Positions 28,245 to 37,874 of a stretch of 64,000 bases of DNA are shown here, piece after piece. This DNA is from Vibrio pelagius (GTDB lineage: Bacteria; Pseudomonadota; Gammaproteobacteria; Enterobacterales; Vibrionaceae). The DNA lies in NCBI RefSeq assembly GCF_024347575.1, contig NZ_AP025503.1:372001-436000 (forward strand), read 5' to 3'. Position numbers and translations under genes: made by a program. The notes beneath the pieces were generated by a model. It was not told where the DNA came from. It ran no database searches and saw only the letters and a list, made by a program, of their open reading frames with translations. The first letter of the stretch is position 1, and each line of letters starts with the position of its first letter.

Positions 28245-30824
28245 TTACGCGCTAATCTCATCCTTACGAGCACGTCTTCTTTGGTTCATACCTAAGCCAA
28301 TGAGGATCAGTAGAGTCGGAACAAATACCCACTCTTTCATTGGTCGGTCAGCATCTTGAATGATGGACTTAATTTCCCAATCAAAATCGATACCAGCCGC
28401 TTCAGCAGGGCTGCCAAACTCAACCATGTCGACAATCATCTTGCCGTCAGCTTCGGTTAGCATCAGACCCATTGATGAGATACGTTCTTCAGCAGTGGCT
28501 GCCTTGTCATCAAACGGCAGACGCACAGTCTTTTCTGAGTATTCGCCTTCTAGGTTCTCACCACCGACTCTTAGTTCGATAGATTGTCCTACATTTAGCT
28601 GCTCAGTAACTTGCGCAATCTCAACACCTGGTGAAAGAACTTTCGCTGGGTAGATCATGTCCCACCAGAAACCTGGACGGAAGAAAGAGAAGGTCAGTAC
28701 AAGTAAGAGTACCGTTTCCCACCATTTATTCTTAGTGAACCACCAACCTTGCGTCGCGGCAGAGAAGATCAGCATCGCTGCTACTGATGAGAAGATCGTC
28801 AGCGCTAAATGCCACCATGAATCAATGCCCATCAACAGTAGTTGAGTATTGAAGATGAACATGAATGGCAAGATGGCAGTACGGATATCGTAGGTAAAGC
28901 CTTGAATACCAGTACGGATTGGATCTGACTTAGCAATCGCTGCGGCTGCAAAGGCTGCTAGGCCAACTGGCGGTGTATCATCGGCTAAGATACCGAAGTA
29001 GAACACGAACAGGTGAACCGCAATCAATGGAATGATCAAGCCGTGTGCTGCACCTAGAGTTACGATTACCGGCGCCATGAGAGTCGAAACAACAATGTAG
29101 TTAGCGGTTGTTGGTAGACCCATACCTAGAATTAAGCTAATTACCGCAGTAAACAGCAGCATGAGTAGGATGCTACCACCTGAGATAAACTCAACGAAGT
29201 CAGTCATAACCAGACCGATACCAGTAAGTGTTACCACACCTACCACTGTACCAGCTGCGGCAGTCGCCACACCGATACCGATCATGTTACGCGCACCTGA
29301 AACCAGTGCTTCAGCTAGATCGATAAAGCCTTCTTTTGTTTGAGCCGCAAGATCTTCAGATTTGGTCATCATCGCCATCAGTGGACGTTGAGTGATCAGA
29401 ATAAAGATCATAAACACCGTTGCCCAGAATGCGGATAGACCCGGAGAGAAGCGCTCAACGGTTAGACACCATACTAGAACCACGATAGGCAGTAGGTAGT
29501 GCAAGCCTGACTTGATGGTTGGACCTGGATCCGGTACTTCCGTTAGGTTCTCGTCGATTTCGATACCGCCCTCTTTAGCGTATTTTGCTGAGATGCGAAT
29601 CAAACCAAGATAGGAGAGAAGTAGAGCGACTGTGACGATAGGTGTCGCAGCTGCGCCAAACACATCTTTCGTCCAACCAACACCGTAGTAAACCACTGCA
29701 CTGATGATACATAGACCTAAAATCGTGCCAGTGAACGATAGTAGACTTTGAACCACAGTTGGAGTGTGACGACGAGGAAGACCTGTCATGCCCGCTTTAC
29801 ACGCTTCTAAGTGAACGATGTAAATCAGAGCGATGTAAGAAATAAGTGCAGGTAGTAGTGCCGCTTTGATAACTTCAACGTAAGAGATACCCACGTATTC
29901 CACCATCAAAAATGCAGCTGCACCCATGATTGGCGGAGTCAGTTGACCATTGGTTGAAGCTGCTACTTCTACTGCGCCCGCTTTAGTCCCTGGGAAGCCA
30001 ACACGTTTCATCAGTGGAATCGTGAAAGTACCTGTGGTTACTACGTTAGCAATCGAAGAACCAGAAACTAGACCAGATAGACCTGAAGCCACAACCGCGG
30101 CTTTTGCTGGGCCGCCTTTCATGTGTCCAAGCAGTGAGAATGCGACTTTGATGAAGTAAGCACCTGCGCCCGCACGCTCCAGCATCGCACCAAAGAGTAC
30201 GAACAAGAATACGAATGAGGTAGAAACACCCAGAGCAACACCAAATACACCTTCAGTCGTTAACCATAGATGCGACATTGCTTTGTTGAGACTTGCACCT
30301 TTGTGTGCGATCACGTCTGGCATGTATGGACCACCGAACGTGTACAGCAGGAATACAGCTGCAACCACCATAAGCGGTGGACCAAGTGCACGTCGTGTCG
30401 CTTCCAGTAGCAGTACCATACCGGTTACCGCTGCCACAATATCAAAAGTCGTCGGAGCGCCTGAACGGCCAGCGAGCTCCGTGTAAAAAATGTAGATATA
30501 AGCAGCAGAGAAACTACCAGCAAGCGCCAATACCCAATCAAGAGCTGGTATATAGTCGCGAGGAGAATTCTTTAATGCTGGGTAAGCAGTAAATGCAAGA
30601 AAGATAGCAAACGTGAGGTGAATGGCTCGTGCTTGAGTATCGTTCAATACAGCGAAGTCAAAAATAAATGGTAGCGGAGATGCATACCAAAGTTGGAACA
30701 ATGACCAACATAGCGGCACAAACCATAGAATACGACCTTGCATACCGCTCGGGCTACGTGCTCCAGTGTCTGATTGTGCCACCATTTCTTGCACATCAGA
30801 AGACGGTGATGTTGTCTGCGTCAT
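28245..30824 (-). CDS. TRAP transporter fused permease (4TM-12TM), TAXI type
   Basis: Membrane protein of 859 residues from the ATG at 30824 (AAGGA precedes; an upstream in-frame ATG at 30869 lacks a site). The small DctQ-like and large DctM-like subunits are fused, as is normal for TAXI-TRAP systems. DctM-type glycine-rich motifs are visible (GLVSGSSIANVVTTGTFTIP, FGILADDTPPVGLAAFAAA shows the second site). The C-terminal about 130 residues form an extra periplasmic domain of the DUF3394 kind with a PDZ-like stretch (VDMVEFGSPAEAAGIDFDWE). It imports an organic anion with sodium or protons. The substrate is unknown; dicarboxylates or glutamate are known for relatives. Confidence 0.92.
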   Translation of the reverse strand: MTQTTSPSSDVQEMVAQSDTGARSPSGMQGRILWFVPLCWSLFQLWYASPLPFIFDFAVLNDTQARAIHLTFAIFLAFTAYPALKNSPRDYIPALDWVLALAGSFSAAYIYIFYTELAGRSGAPTTFDIVAAVTGMVLLLEATRRALGPPLMVVAAVFLLYTFGGPYMPDVIAHKGASLNKAMSHLWLTTEGVFGVALGVSTSFVFLFVLFGAMLERAGAGAYFIKVAFSLLGHMKGGPAKAAVVASGLSGLVSGSSIANVVTTGTFTIPLMKRVGFPGTKAGAVEVAASTNGQLTPPIMGAAAFLMVEYVGISYVEVIKAALLPALISYIALIYIVHLEACKAGMTGLPRRHTPTVVQSLLSFTGTILGLCIISAVVYYGVGWTKDVFGAAATPIVTVALLLSYLGLIRISAKYAKEGGIEIDENLTEVPDPGPTIKSGLHYLLPIVVLVWCLTVERFSPGLSAFWATVFMIFILITQRPLMAMMTKSEDLAAQTKEGFIDLAEALVSGARNMIGIGVATAAAGTVVGVVTLTGIGLVMTDFVEFISGGSILLMLLFTAVISLILGMGLPTTANYIVVSTLMAPVIVTLGAAHGLIIPLIAVHLFVFYFGILADDTPPVGLAAFAAAAIAKSDPIRTGIQGFTYDIRTAILPFMFIFNTQLLLMGIDSWWHLALTIFSSVAAMLIFSAATQGWWFTKNKWWETVLLLVLTFSFFRPGFWWDMIYPAKVLSPGVEIAQVTEQLNVGQSIELRVGGENLEGEYSEKTVRLPFDDKAATAEERISSMGLMLTEADGKMIVDMVEFGSPAEAAGIDFDWEIKSIIQDADRPMKEWVFVPTLLILIGLGMNQRRRARKDEISA

Positions 30825-31032
30825 GTACTTTATCCTTATTATTGATGGTCTAGCCTTTTCGCATGTCACAGCGATACGTAATTTTTCTTCCTATCTAGTG
30901 TAGTGAACTGACAAGAAAATGCGTTTTGGATCAACTGTGTCTTAGGCTTGATACGAAGGTAAGTTCTCCAATTTGGAGAGACTTAAAAGTTTGTCTCTTT
31001 TCACTTAGGTTCTTTTTATAAAGCGTGAAAAG

Positions 31033-31061
31033 CCAATAAGGAGGGCTCGCCTCCTTATTGG
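31033..31061 (-). terminator. Strong hairpin between TAXI receptor and TRAP permease genes
   Basis: Perfect 12-base inverted repeat CCAATAAGGAGG/CCTCCTTATTGG with a 5-base loop, 22 bases after the receptor stop. On the minus strand it is followed by CTTTTC, so termination is probably partial. Confidence 0.7.
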
Positions 31062-31083
31062 ATAGAGTAGGTTTGAAGAGGGA

Positions 31084-32052
31084 TTACTTCAGAAGACCCA
31101 CTTCTTTGTAGTATTTTTCAGCACCTGGGTGTAGAGGGATAGAAAGACCTGCTTTTACCATGTCCTCTTTCTTCAGGTTTGCAAATGCAGGGTGAAGACG
31201 TTTGAACGTGTCAAAGTTTTCAAATACTGCTTTTGCAACGTTGTAAGCAACATCGTCTGATACGTCAGTCGTTGTTACCATAGTTGCTGCTACACCAAAG
31301 CTGTTTACGTCAGCGTCTGTACCGCGGTACATACCTGCAGGTACTGTGCTGTATGCGTAGTATGGGTTTTCAGCAACGATCTTGTCGATTTGAGGACCTG
31401 TTGCAGAAACTAGCTTAGCGTCACAAGACGTTGTTGCTTCTTTGATTGAACCGTTCGGGTGACCAACCATGTAGATGAATGCATCAATCTTGTTATCACA
31501 AAGTGCTTGAGAACGCTCAGAACCTTTTAGTTCAGACGCTAGCTTGAAGCTGTCGTTAGTCCAACCCATAGCGTCCATTACAACACCCATAGTTGCACGG
31601 TCACCAGAACCTGGGTTACCAATGTTTACGCGCTTACCTGCTAGGTCAGCAACGCCATTGATGCCAGCATCTGTACGAGCAATGATGTTGAACGGTTCTG
31701 TGTGTAGAGAGAACATAGCGCGTAGTTTTTTGTACTCGCCTTGATCTTTGAACTTACTTGTACCGTTGTAACCGTGGTATTGCCAGTCCGATTGAACAAC
31801 ACCGAAATCCAGTTCACCAGCACGGATAGTGTTAACGTTGTAGATTGAACCACCAGTCGATTCTACTGAACAACGGATGTTGTGGTCTTTGCGGCCTTTG
31901 TTCACGAGTTTACAAATAGCACCACCTGTAGGGTAGTAAACACCCGTAACAGAACCAGTACCGATTGTGATGAACTCTTGAGCGTTAGCTGCGCCAGCGC
32001 CCATTACAGCAGCTGCAATCGCACCAACTTTAAGAAGTTTGGTAAATGCCAT
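31084..32052 (-). CDS. TAXI-family TRAP transporter solute receptor
   Basis: Periplasmic binding protein of 322 residues. The signal peptide (about residues 1-24, cleavage after ANAQ or near ANA-QEF) is followed by [20 protein letters not shown], the typical TAXI start. It captures the substrate and hands it to the fused permease encoded downstream. The gene is first in the operon, and a strong hairpin after it could raise receptor level over permease. The start ATG at 32052 has AAGGAAGGGAAATTC before it. Two cysteine-containing stretches (IRCSVE, SCDAK) are present. Confidence 0.94.
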   Translation of the reverse strand: MAFTKLLKVGAIAAAVMGAGAANAQEFITIGTGSVTGVYYPTGGAICKLVNKGRKDHNIRCSVESTGGSIYNVNTIRAGELDFGVVQSDWQYHGYNGTSKFKDQGEYKKLRAMFSLHTEPFNIIARTDAGINGVADLAGKRVNIGNPGSGDRATMGVVMDAMGWTNDSFKLASELKGSERSQALCDNKIDAFIYMVGHPNGSIKEATTSCDAKLVSATGPQIDKIVAENPYYAYSTVPAGMYRGTDADVNSFGVAATMVTTTDVSDDVAYNVAKAVFENFDTFKRLHPAFANLKKEDMVKAGLSIPLHPGAEKYYKEVGLLK

Positions 32053-32394
32053 GAATTTCCCTTCCTTTATTCATTATTAACCCTGAAGCAAGTGTAGTTG
32101 CTTCTGGAGTTTCCTCTTTGGAAACGGCACCTTTTTCAATCCATGTGATGAAAAAGTGGCTGAATAATATCAAAAAATTGGCAGTAAATTACTCGAATGT
32201 TAAAACTTATAGCGAAAAAATCTAAATAACTGTGCACTAATATAACGTTTTAGTTGCAACTAGATTTTTTAAAATCAAATAGTTATGTGATTTTTGGTGG
32301 CTGGAGATGGATATTTCAGGATGTGATTTGGATCACGAAATTTATAGATGTTCATGATCCATTCATATGAGCCATGTTTATGGCGTTTCAAACA
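32053..32394. promoter_or_regulatory. Upstream region of the TAXI-TRAP operon
   Basis: 342 bases with no gene. They are AT-rich and hold a near-perfect CRP site at 32322-32337. The operon promoter on the minus strand lies in here but is not placed with confidence. Confidence 0.55.
32322..32337. promoter_or_regulatory. Candidate CRP-binding site upstream of the TAXI-TRAP operon
   Basis: TGTGA-TTTGGA-TCACG matches the CRP consensus in nine of ten half-site bases. It is about 270 bases before the receptor ATG and just beyond the argR stop. Confidence 0.55.
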
Positions 32395-32865
32395 TTAGCC
32401 AGCGTATTCAAATAGTTCACATACCGACTCAAATAGCTGTTTGGTTGTGACTGCCAGCGTTGGGGTAATAAAGATAGTGTCATCACCAGCAACCACGCCT
32501 AAGATACCTTCCGACTTACCCAGAGAGTCCAATAAGCGAGCGATTAACTGTGCAGCACCAGGACCTGTGTGAATAACAACCAACGCATTGTTGTGGTCAA
32601 TATCTAGCACCAACTCTCTGAGCGAGCTAGAAACTGTTGGAACACCTAGTTCAGCGGGAAGGCAGTAAACCATCTCCATTTTCGCATTGCGAGTTCGAAC
32701 CGCACCAAACTTAGTTAACATACGCGAGACTTTTGATTGGTTGATACTCTCAAAGCCTTCGTGCTTGAGTGCGTCGACAATCTCACCTTGAGAGCCAAAG
32801 CGCTCTTCTTTTAGTAAAGCTTTAAAAGCGCGAACTAAGTTGTCTTGTTTTTCGGTATTGCGCAT
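32395..32865 (-). CDS. argR: Arginine repressor ArgR
   Basis: Transcription regulator of 156 residues, the usual length. The N-terminal winged helix (about residues 5-70, [20 protein letters not shown]) binds ARG boxes, and the C-terminal domain ([31 protein letters not shown]) binds arginine and forms the hexamer. It represses arginine biosynthesis when arginine is present. It is divergent from mdh, as in E. coli and V. cholerae. A weak ARG-box-like sequence at 32903-32920 (ATTCA half exact, other half two mismatches) could serve autoregulation. Confidence 0.96.
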   Translation of the reverse strand: MRNTEKQDNLVRAFKALLKEERFGSQGEIVDALKHEGFESINQSKVSRMLTKFGAVRTRNAKMEMVYCLPAELGVPTVSSSLRELVLDIDHNNALVVIHTGPGAAQLIARLLDSLGKSEGILGVVAGDDTIFITPTLAVTTKQLFESVCELFEYAG

Positions 32866-33196
32866 ATGTCTTCTTATTTTTAAACAAATCTATTTGCATA
32901 TTCTCGCATACATATTCAGTTTTAGCCAAAGTATCCAGGCAATTTGTTAGTCATATCACTGTAAACATTAAATAGAATAATATGCCATTAATGACGATTT
33001 GCTTTGTTATTTCAGTCAATTATTCACATAATACAAATTCTCCGTGTAGCACGGTTTTATTGACTTGCGCGAGGTCGCAAAGCTGGCGTTAATTGATTGT
33101 AATCACTTTGTGATTATTATAGTTTTTGAACTTAAATTAGCTCACAAATCACCCTACTAAGAATTTATAAGAGAAAATCTCTCAAGGAGAATAACA
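32866..33196. promoter_or_regulatory. Divergent argR/mdh control region
   Basis: 331 bases, AT-rich, without a gene. I see a weak ARG-box-like site at 32903-32920 near argR, an ArcA-box-like sequence at 33088-33102, and an overlapping small palindrome AATCAC-TTT-GTGATT (33101-33115) before mdh. Confidence 0.5.
33088..33102 (+). promoter_or_regulatory. Candidate ArcA box upstream of mdh
   Basis: GTTAATTGATTGTAA matches the ArcA direct-repeat consensus GTTAATTAAATGTTA at 12 of 15 bases. E. coli mdh is repressed by ArcA, so the position is sensible. Confidence 0.4.
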
Positions 33197-34132
33197 ATGA
33201 AAGTAGCTGTTATTGGTGCCGCTGGTGGCATCGGTCAAGCCCTAGCCCTATTACTTAAGAACCGCCTACCTGCTGGTTCTGATCTTGCTCTTTACGATAT
33301 CGCTCCAGTAACACCGGGTGTTGCTGCTGATCTTAGCCATATCCCAACGCCGGTTTCGATCAAAGGATACGCGGGTGAAGATCCAACTCCAGCGCTAGAA
33401 GGTGCTGATGTCGTTCTTATTTCTGCGGGTGTTGCACGTAAGCCAGGTATGGATCGTGCGGATCTTTTCAATGTAAACGCGGGTATTGTTAAGTCTCTAG
33501 CTGAAAAAATCGCGGTTGTTTGTCCAAAAGCTTGTGTGGGTATCATCACGAACCCTGTGAACACAACGGTGCCAATCGCTGCTGAAGTTCTTAAGAAAGC
33601 AGGCGTTTACGACAAGCGTCGTCTATTCGGTGTGACTACTCTAGATGTTATTCGTTCTGAAACATTCGTTGCTGAGCTAAAAGACAAAGATCCAGGCGAT
33701 ATCCGTGTACCAGTTATCGGTGGTCACTCTGGTGTAACAATCCTTCCACTACTTTCACAAGTAGAGGGTGTTGAGTTTACAGACGAAGAGATCGCAGCAC
33801 TGACAACTCGTATTCAAAACGCGGGTACTGAAGTAGTAGAAGCGAAAGCGGGCGGTGGTAGTGCGACACTATCTATGGGCCAAGCAGCTTGTCGCTTTGG
33901 TCTAGCACTTGTTAAAGCGCTTCAAGGTGAAGAAGGCGTTATTGAGTGTGCATACGTTGAAGGTGAAGGCGAGCACGCCCCATTCTTCGCACAGCCAGTG
34001 AAACTTGGTAAAGAAGGCGCAGAAGCGATCCTGAGCTACGGTGAACTTAGCGACTTTGAGCGCAATGCACTAGACAGCATGCTAGAAACTCTAAATGGCG
34101 ACATCGAAATCGGTGTTGAATTCGCTAAATAA
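33197..34132 (+). CDS. mdh: Malate dehydrogenase
   Basis: NAD-dependent malate dehydrogenase of 311 residues, catalysing malate to oxaloacetate in the citric acid cycle. The N-terminal Rossmann motif GAAGGIGQ is at residues 7-14. Substrate arginines lie in ARKPGMDR and further on, and the catalytic histidine is in [13 protein letters not shown]. It has a very strong ribosome site, AAGGAGAATAACA before the ATG. It is a single gene divergent from argR and ends at a terminator. Confidence 0.98.
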   Translation: MKVAVIGAAGGIGQALALLLKNRLPAGSDLALYDIAPVTPGVAADLSHIPTPVSIKGYAGEDPTPALEGADVVLISAGVARKPGMDRADLFNVNAGIVKSLAEKIAVVCPKACVGIITNPVNTTVPIAAEVLKKAGVYDKRRLFGVTTLDVIRSETFVAELKDKDPGDIRVPVIGGHSGVTILPLLSQVEGVEFTDEEIAALTTRIQNAGTEVVEAKAGGGSATLSMGQAACRFGLALVKALQGEEGVIECAYVEGEGEHAPFFAQPVKLGKEGAEAILSYGELSDFERNALDSMLETLNGDIEIGVEFAK

Positions 34133-34160
34133 GCGCATTTAGATTGTCTTGATTCAAAAG

Positions 34161-34183
34161 CCGCTCTGATGAGCGGTTTTTTT
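34161..34183 (+). terminator. Terminator after mdh
   Basis: Six-base stem CCGCTC/GAGCGG with a TGAT loop followed by seven T, 28 bases after the mdh stop. Confidence 0.85.
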
Positions 34184-34253
34184 GATCTCGGCTTTTGATC
34201 TTTGTTTGCTAAAGGCTCGTATTCCCGTTGAAATGGAAAACCGAGGGTAGGGT

Positions 34254-34445
34254 ATGAGTCGAGTACGAAAAGGGACGCACGTCGAATATTTGGGGCACCT
34301 AGGTAAGGTGTTAGTGATTGATGAGCAAGAGCAAACCGCCTTAGTTGAGTCTTATCACACCCATGAGCAATATGCAGTGCCGCTAGAAGAGCTAGAAGCG
34401 ATTGATGCGCAACTTCCACTTTCATTGGAGTCTAGCCGTTACTAA
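34254..34445 (+). CDS. Small conserved-looking protein of unknown function
   Basis: Frame of 63 residues beginning MSRVRKGTHVEYLGHLGKVL, followed by an acidic stretch. The start VRKGTHVEYLGHLGKVLVID looks like a small SH3/KOW-type barrel (Lys-Gly, Gly-Lys-Val, alternating hydrophobics), as in nucleic-acid or ribosome-associated proteins. The ATG is preceded by GAGGGTAGGGT, and a strong terminator follows directly, which supports a real gene. It lies between mdh and ispB. I do not recognise a named family and no function is assigned. Confidence 0.68.
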   Translation: MSRVRKGTHVEYLGHLGKVLVIDEQEQTALVESYHTHEQYAVPLEELEAIDAQLPLSLESSRY

Positions 34446-34460
34446 CTCCCCAAAAACTAA

Positions 34461-34487
34461 AAAAGAGCCTCTGAGGGCTCTTTTTTT
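34461..34487. terminator. Bidirectional terminator between the small gene and ispB
   Basis: Nine-base stem AAAAGAGCC/GGCTCTTTT with a 6-base loop and T-runs on both strands, between convergent genes. Confidence 0.88.
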
Positions 34488-34521
34488 GTTTACCTGACGA
34501 ATTGCCAGTTGCGCTGAATGA

Positions 34522-35493
34522 TTACTTGCTGCGTTTTACCGCTAGGTGAGCCAGTGTTATTAGCGCTTGCTTGTATTCTGAATCTGGAAGTATAGATAAC
34601 TCGGCAATGGCTTTGTCCGCCTCTTCGTGCGCCTTCTGCGTGGTGTATTCTAGAGATCCTGTCGCTTTCATTGCTGCAAGAATATCGTCAAGCTTCTCCA
34701 TACCGTTTGAGTGCTCAATCGCTTCGCGGATCATACTTGCTTGCTCTGGTGTACCGTTGCGCATGGCGTAAAGCAGTGGCAGAGTCGGTTTACCTTCTGC
34801 AAGGTCATCACCCACGTTTTTACCCATCTCTTTACCATCTGCGGTGTAGTCCATCACATCATCAATCAACTGGAAAGCGGTGCCAAGGTATTTACCGTAG
34901 TTCTGCATTGCCGTTTCGACTTCAGGTGACGATTCAGTCAAGATAGCGCCAATTTGTGTCGCTGCTTCAAACAGGCGTGCAGTCTTCGAGTAGATCACCT
35001 GCATGTAGCTTTCTTCAGTGGTGTTTGGATCATTGCAGTTCATTAATTGCTGAACTTCACCTTCCGCGATCACGTTTACCGCTTCACTCATCAGTTCAAG
35101 GATCCTTAGTGATCCTAACTTTGTCATCATTTGGAATGAACGAGTGTAGATAAAATCACCAACGAGAACGCTGGCTGCATTGCCAAAGGCTGCATTCGCT
35201 GTTGCTTTACCGCGACGCATGTCCGATTCATCCACCACATCATCATGCAATAACGTCGCTGTATGGATGAATTCAATAAAGGCTGCCGAGGTGATATGAG
35301 CGTCACCTTGATAGCCAAGAGCACGAGCTGATAAAAGAGCAAGCAAAGGGCGAAGGCGCTTGCCGCCACCGCTCACGATATAGAAACCAAGTTGGTTGAT
35401 TAAACTTACGTCAGAATTAAGTTGGGCTTGAATTGTTTCATTCACTTTTGCCATATCATTGGCAGTAAGCGCTTGGATAGCTTTAAAATCCAT
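34522..35493 (-). CDS. ispB: Octaprenyl diphosphate synthase
   Basis: Trans-polyprenyl synthase of 323 residues that builds the octaprenyl side chain of ubiquinone and menaquinone. The first aspartate-rich motif DDVVD is at residues 84-88 and the second DDVMD at 211-215; the N-terminal GGGKRLRPLL and the KTARLF motif are also intact. Divergent from rplU-rpmA, as in E. coli, which supports IspB rather than a farnesyl synthase. A shared terminator with the small upstream gene lies after its stop. Confidence 0.95.
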   Translation of the reverse strand: MDFKAIQALTANDMAKVNETIQAQLNSDVSLINQLGFYIVSGGGKRLRPLLALLSARALGYQGDAHITSAAFIEFIHTATLLHDDVVDESDMRRGKATANAAFGNAASVLVGDFIYTRSFQMMTKLGSLRILELMSEAVNVIAEGEVQQLMNCNDPNTTEESYMQVIYSKTARLFEAATQIGAILTESSPEVETAMQNYGKYLGTAFQLIDDVMDYTADGKEMGKNVGDDLAEGKPTLPLLYAMRNGTPEQASMIREAIEHSNGMEKLDDILAAMKATGSLEYTTQKAHEEADKAIAELSILPDSEYKQALITLAHLAVKRSK

Positions 35494-35610
35494 TGTTCAT
35501 CCGGCTAAAGTTAGACCCTGTAAGGCTTATACGTTGTATTAATTGTTGAATAATACACTAAAAAACGTTGATTAATATATCGCTTAAGGGCATGATTGCC
35601 GCACTTTTCT

Positions 35611-35638
35611 TTGGCGAACAGGTTTTCGCCAATTTTTT
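35611..35638 (+). terminator. Terminator-like hairpin upstream of rplU
   Basis: Eight-base stem TTGGCGAA/TTCGCCAA with a 6-base loop and six T on the plus strand. It lies just before the rplU promoter, with no plus-strand gene upstream. Confidence 0.65.
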
Positions 35639-35649
35639 AAAAATATGGC

Positions 35650-35678
35650 TTGTCAAAGGCGTATCTTCTCTGTAGAAT
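35650..35678 (+). promoter_or_regulatory. Sigma-70 promoter of rplU-rpmA
   Basis: TTGTCA, a 17-base spacer and TAGAAT, each one base from consensus. It is about 70 bases before the rplU ATG. Confidence 0.8.
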
Positions 35679-35746
35679 CTGCGCCCTATTGATGATTAGT
35701 TTAGCGCACACCCAAATGAGGCTGTGCGGAAAAAGCGGAGTAAAAT

Positions 35747-36058
35747 ATGTACGCTGTTTTCCAATCTGGTGGTAAACAACACCGTGTAAGCGAAGGTCAA
35801 ACTCTTCGTTTAGAGAAATTAGACGTTGAAACTGGTGCAACTGTTGAATTTGATAAAGTTCTTCTTGTTGCTAACGGTGAAGAAATCACTGTTGGTGCAC
35901 CTCTTGTTGAAGGTGGTAAGGTTACTGCGGAAGTAGTACAACACGGTCGTGGCGATAAAGTTAAAATCGTTAAGTTCCGTCGTCGTAAGCACTCTCGTAA
36001 GCAAGCTGGCCACCGTCAGTGGTTCACTGAAGTGAAAATCACTGGCATTAACGCTTAA
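35747..36058 (+). CDS. rplU: 50S ribosomal protein L21
   Basis: Protein of 103 residues, full length. It starts [18 protein letters not shown] and has the basic [16 protein letters not shown] stretch that binds 23S rRNA. It is the first gene of the rplU-rpmA operon, with a near-consensus promoter upstream, and is followed after 19 bases by rpmA. Confidence 0.98.
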   Translation: MYAVFQSGGKQHRVSEGQTLRLEKLDVETGATVEFDKVLLVANGEEITVGAPLVEGGKVTAEVVQHGRGDKVKIVKFRRRKHSRKQAGHRQWFTEVKITGINA

Positions 36059-36077
36059 GTTATAGGAGAGTTTAACA

Positions 36078-36335
36078 ATGGCACACAAAAAAGCTGGCGG
36101 TTCTACTCGTAACGGCCGCGATTCAGAAAGCAAACGTCTTGGTGTAAAGCGTTTCGGTGGTGAATCTGTTCTTGCAGGTAACATTATCGTTCGTCAACGT
36201 GGTACTAAGTTCCACGCTGGTACTAACGTAGGTATCGGTAAAGACCACACTCTTTTCGCTCTTACTGAAGGTAAAGTGAAATTCGAAGTGAAAGGTCCTA
36301 AAAACCGTAGATTCGTTAGCATCGATTCTGAGTAA
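36078..36335 (+). CDS. rpmA: 50S ribosomal protein L27
   Basis: Protein of 85 residues. The N-terminal [15 protein letters not shown] tail, which reaches the peptidyl transferase centre, begins directly after Met, so no cleavable Firmicutes-type extension is present. Strong ribosome site (AGGAGAG). Cotranscribed with rplU and followed by a terminator; the GTPase gene cgtA comes next. Confidence 0.98.
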   Translation: MAHKKAGGSTRNGRDSESKRLGVKRFGGESVLAGNIIVRQRGTKFHAGTNVGIGKDHTLFALTEGKVKFEVKGPKNRRFVSIDSE

Positions 36336-36363
36336 TTCCTCAGTCTCAAGATGAATTTAAAAG

Positions 36364-36388
36364 CCCTGCCGTTAGGCGGGGTTTTTTA
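36364..36388 (+). terminator. Terminator after rpmA
   Basis: Seven-base stem CCCTGCC/GGCGGGG with one G-T pair, GTTA loop, then T-run, about 28 bases after the rpmA stop. Confidence 0.85.
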
Positions 36389-36557
36389 TTTATAATGAGA
36401 TTGAAATTAAAGCGAGAATAAAAAAGCAGGCGCTCTTGTTACGTGTACAGCAAAGAACCCCTTCTTATTTGTTCCTTAGTTGCAGATAGACCCTAGATCT
36501 TAGGTGATCGATCTAAATACGGATCTGCTAGAATTTATATCATTCTCTGATGAGTGA

Positions 36558-37751
<1,194 letters not shown>

Positions 37752-37766
37752 TTGAGCCGATTAGAC

Positions 37767-37797
37767 GAAAACCGCAATTAATATTGCGGTTTTTTTG
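37767..37797 (+). terminator. Terminator after cgtA
   Basis: Nine-base stem AACCGCAAT/ATTGCGGTT with a TAAT loop and a long T-run. Confidence 0.9.
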
Positions 37798-37874
37798 TAT
37801 CTAAATCATGAATCGGTGATGATGAATCAGGCAAAATCTACCTCTTAAGTATCAACGCCAATGGGAAGGAAATC

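Noticed and set aside
32903..32920. ARG box for argR autoregulation
   Set aside because: Only one half-site is good and I could not align a second box at the normal 3-base spacing, so it is not listed as a separate feature.
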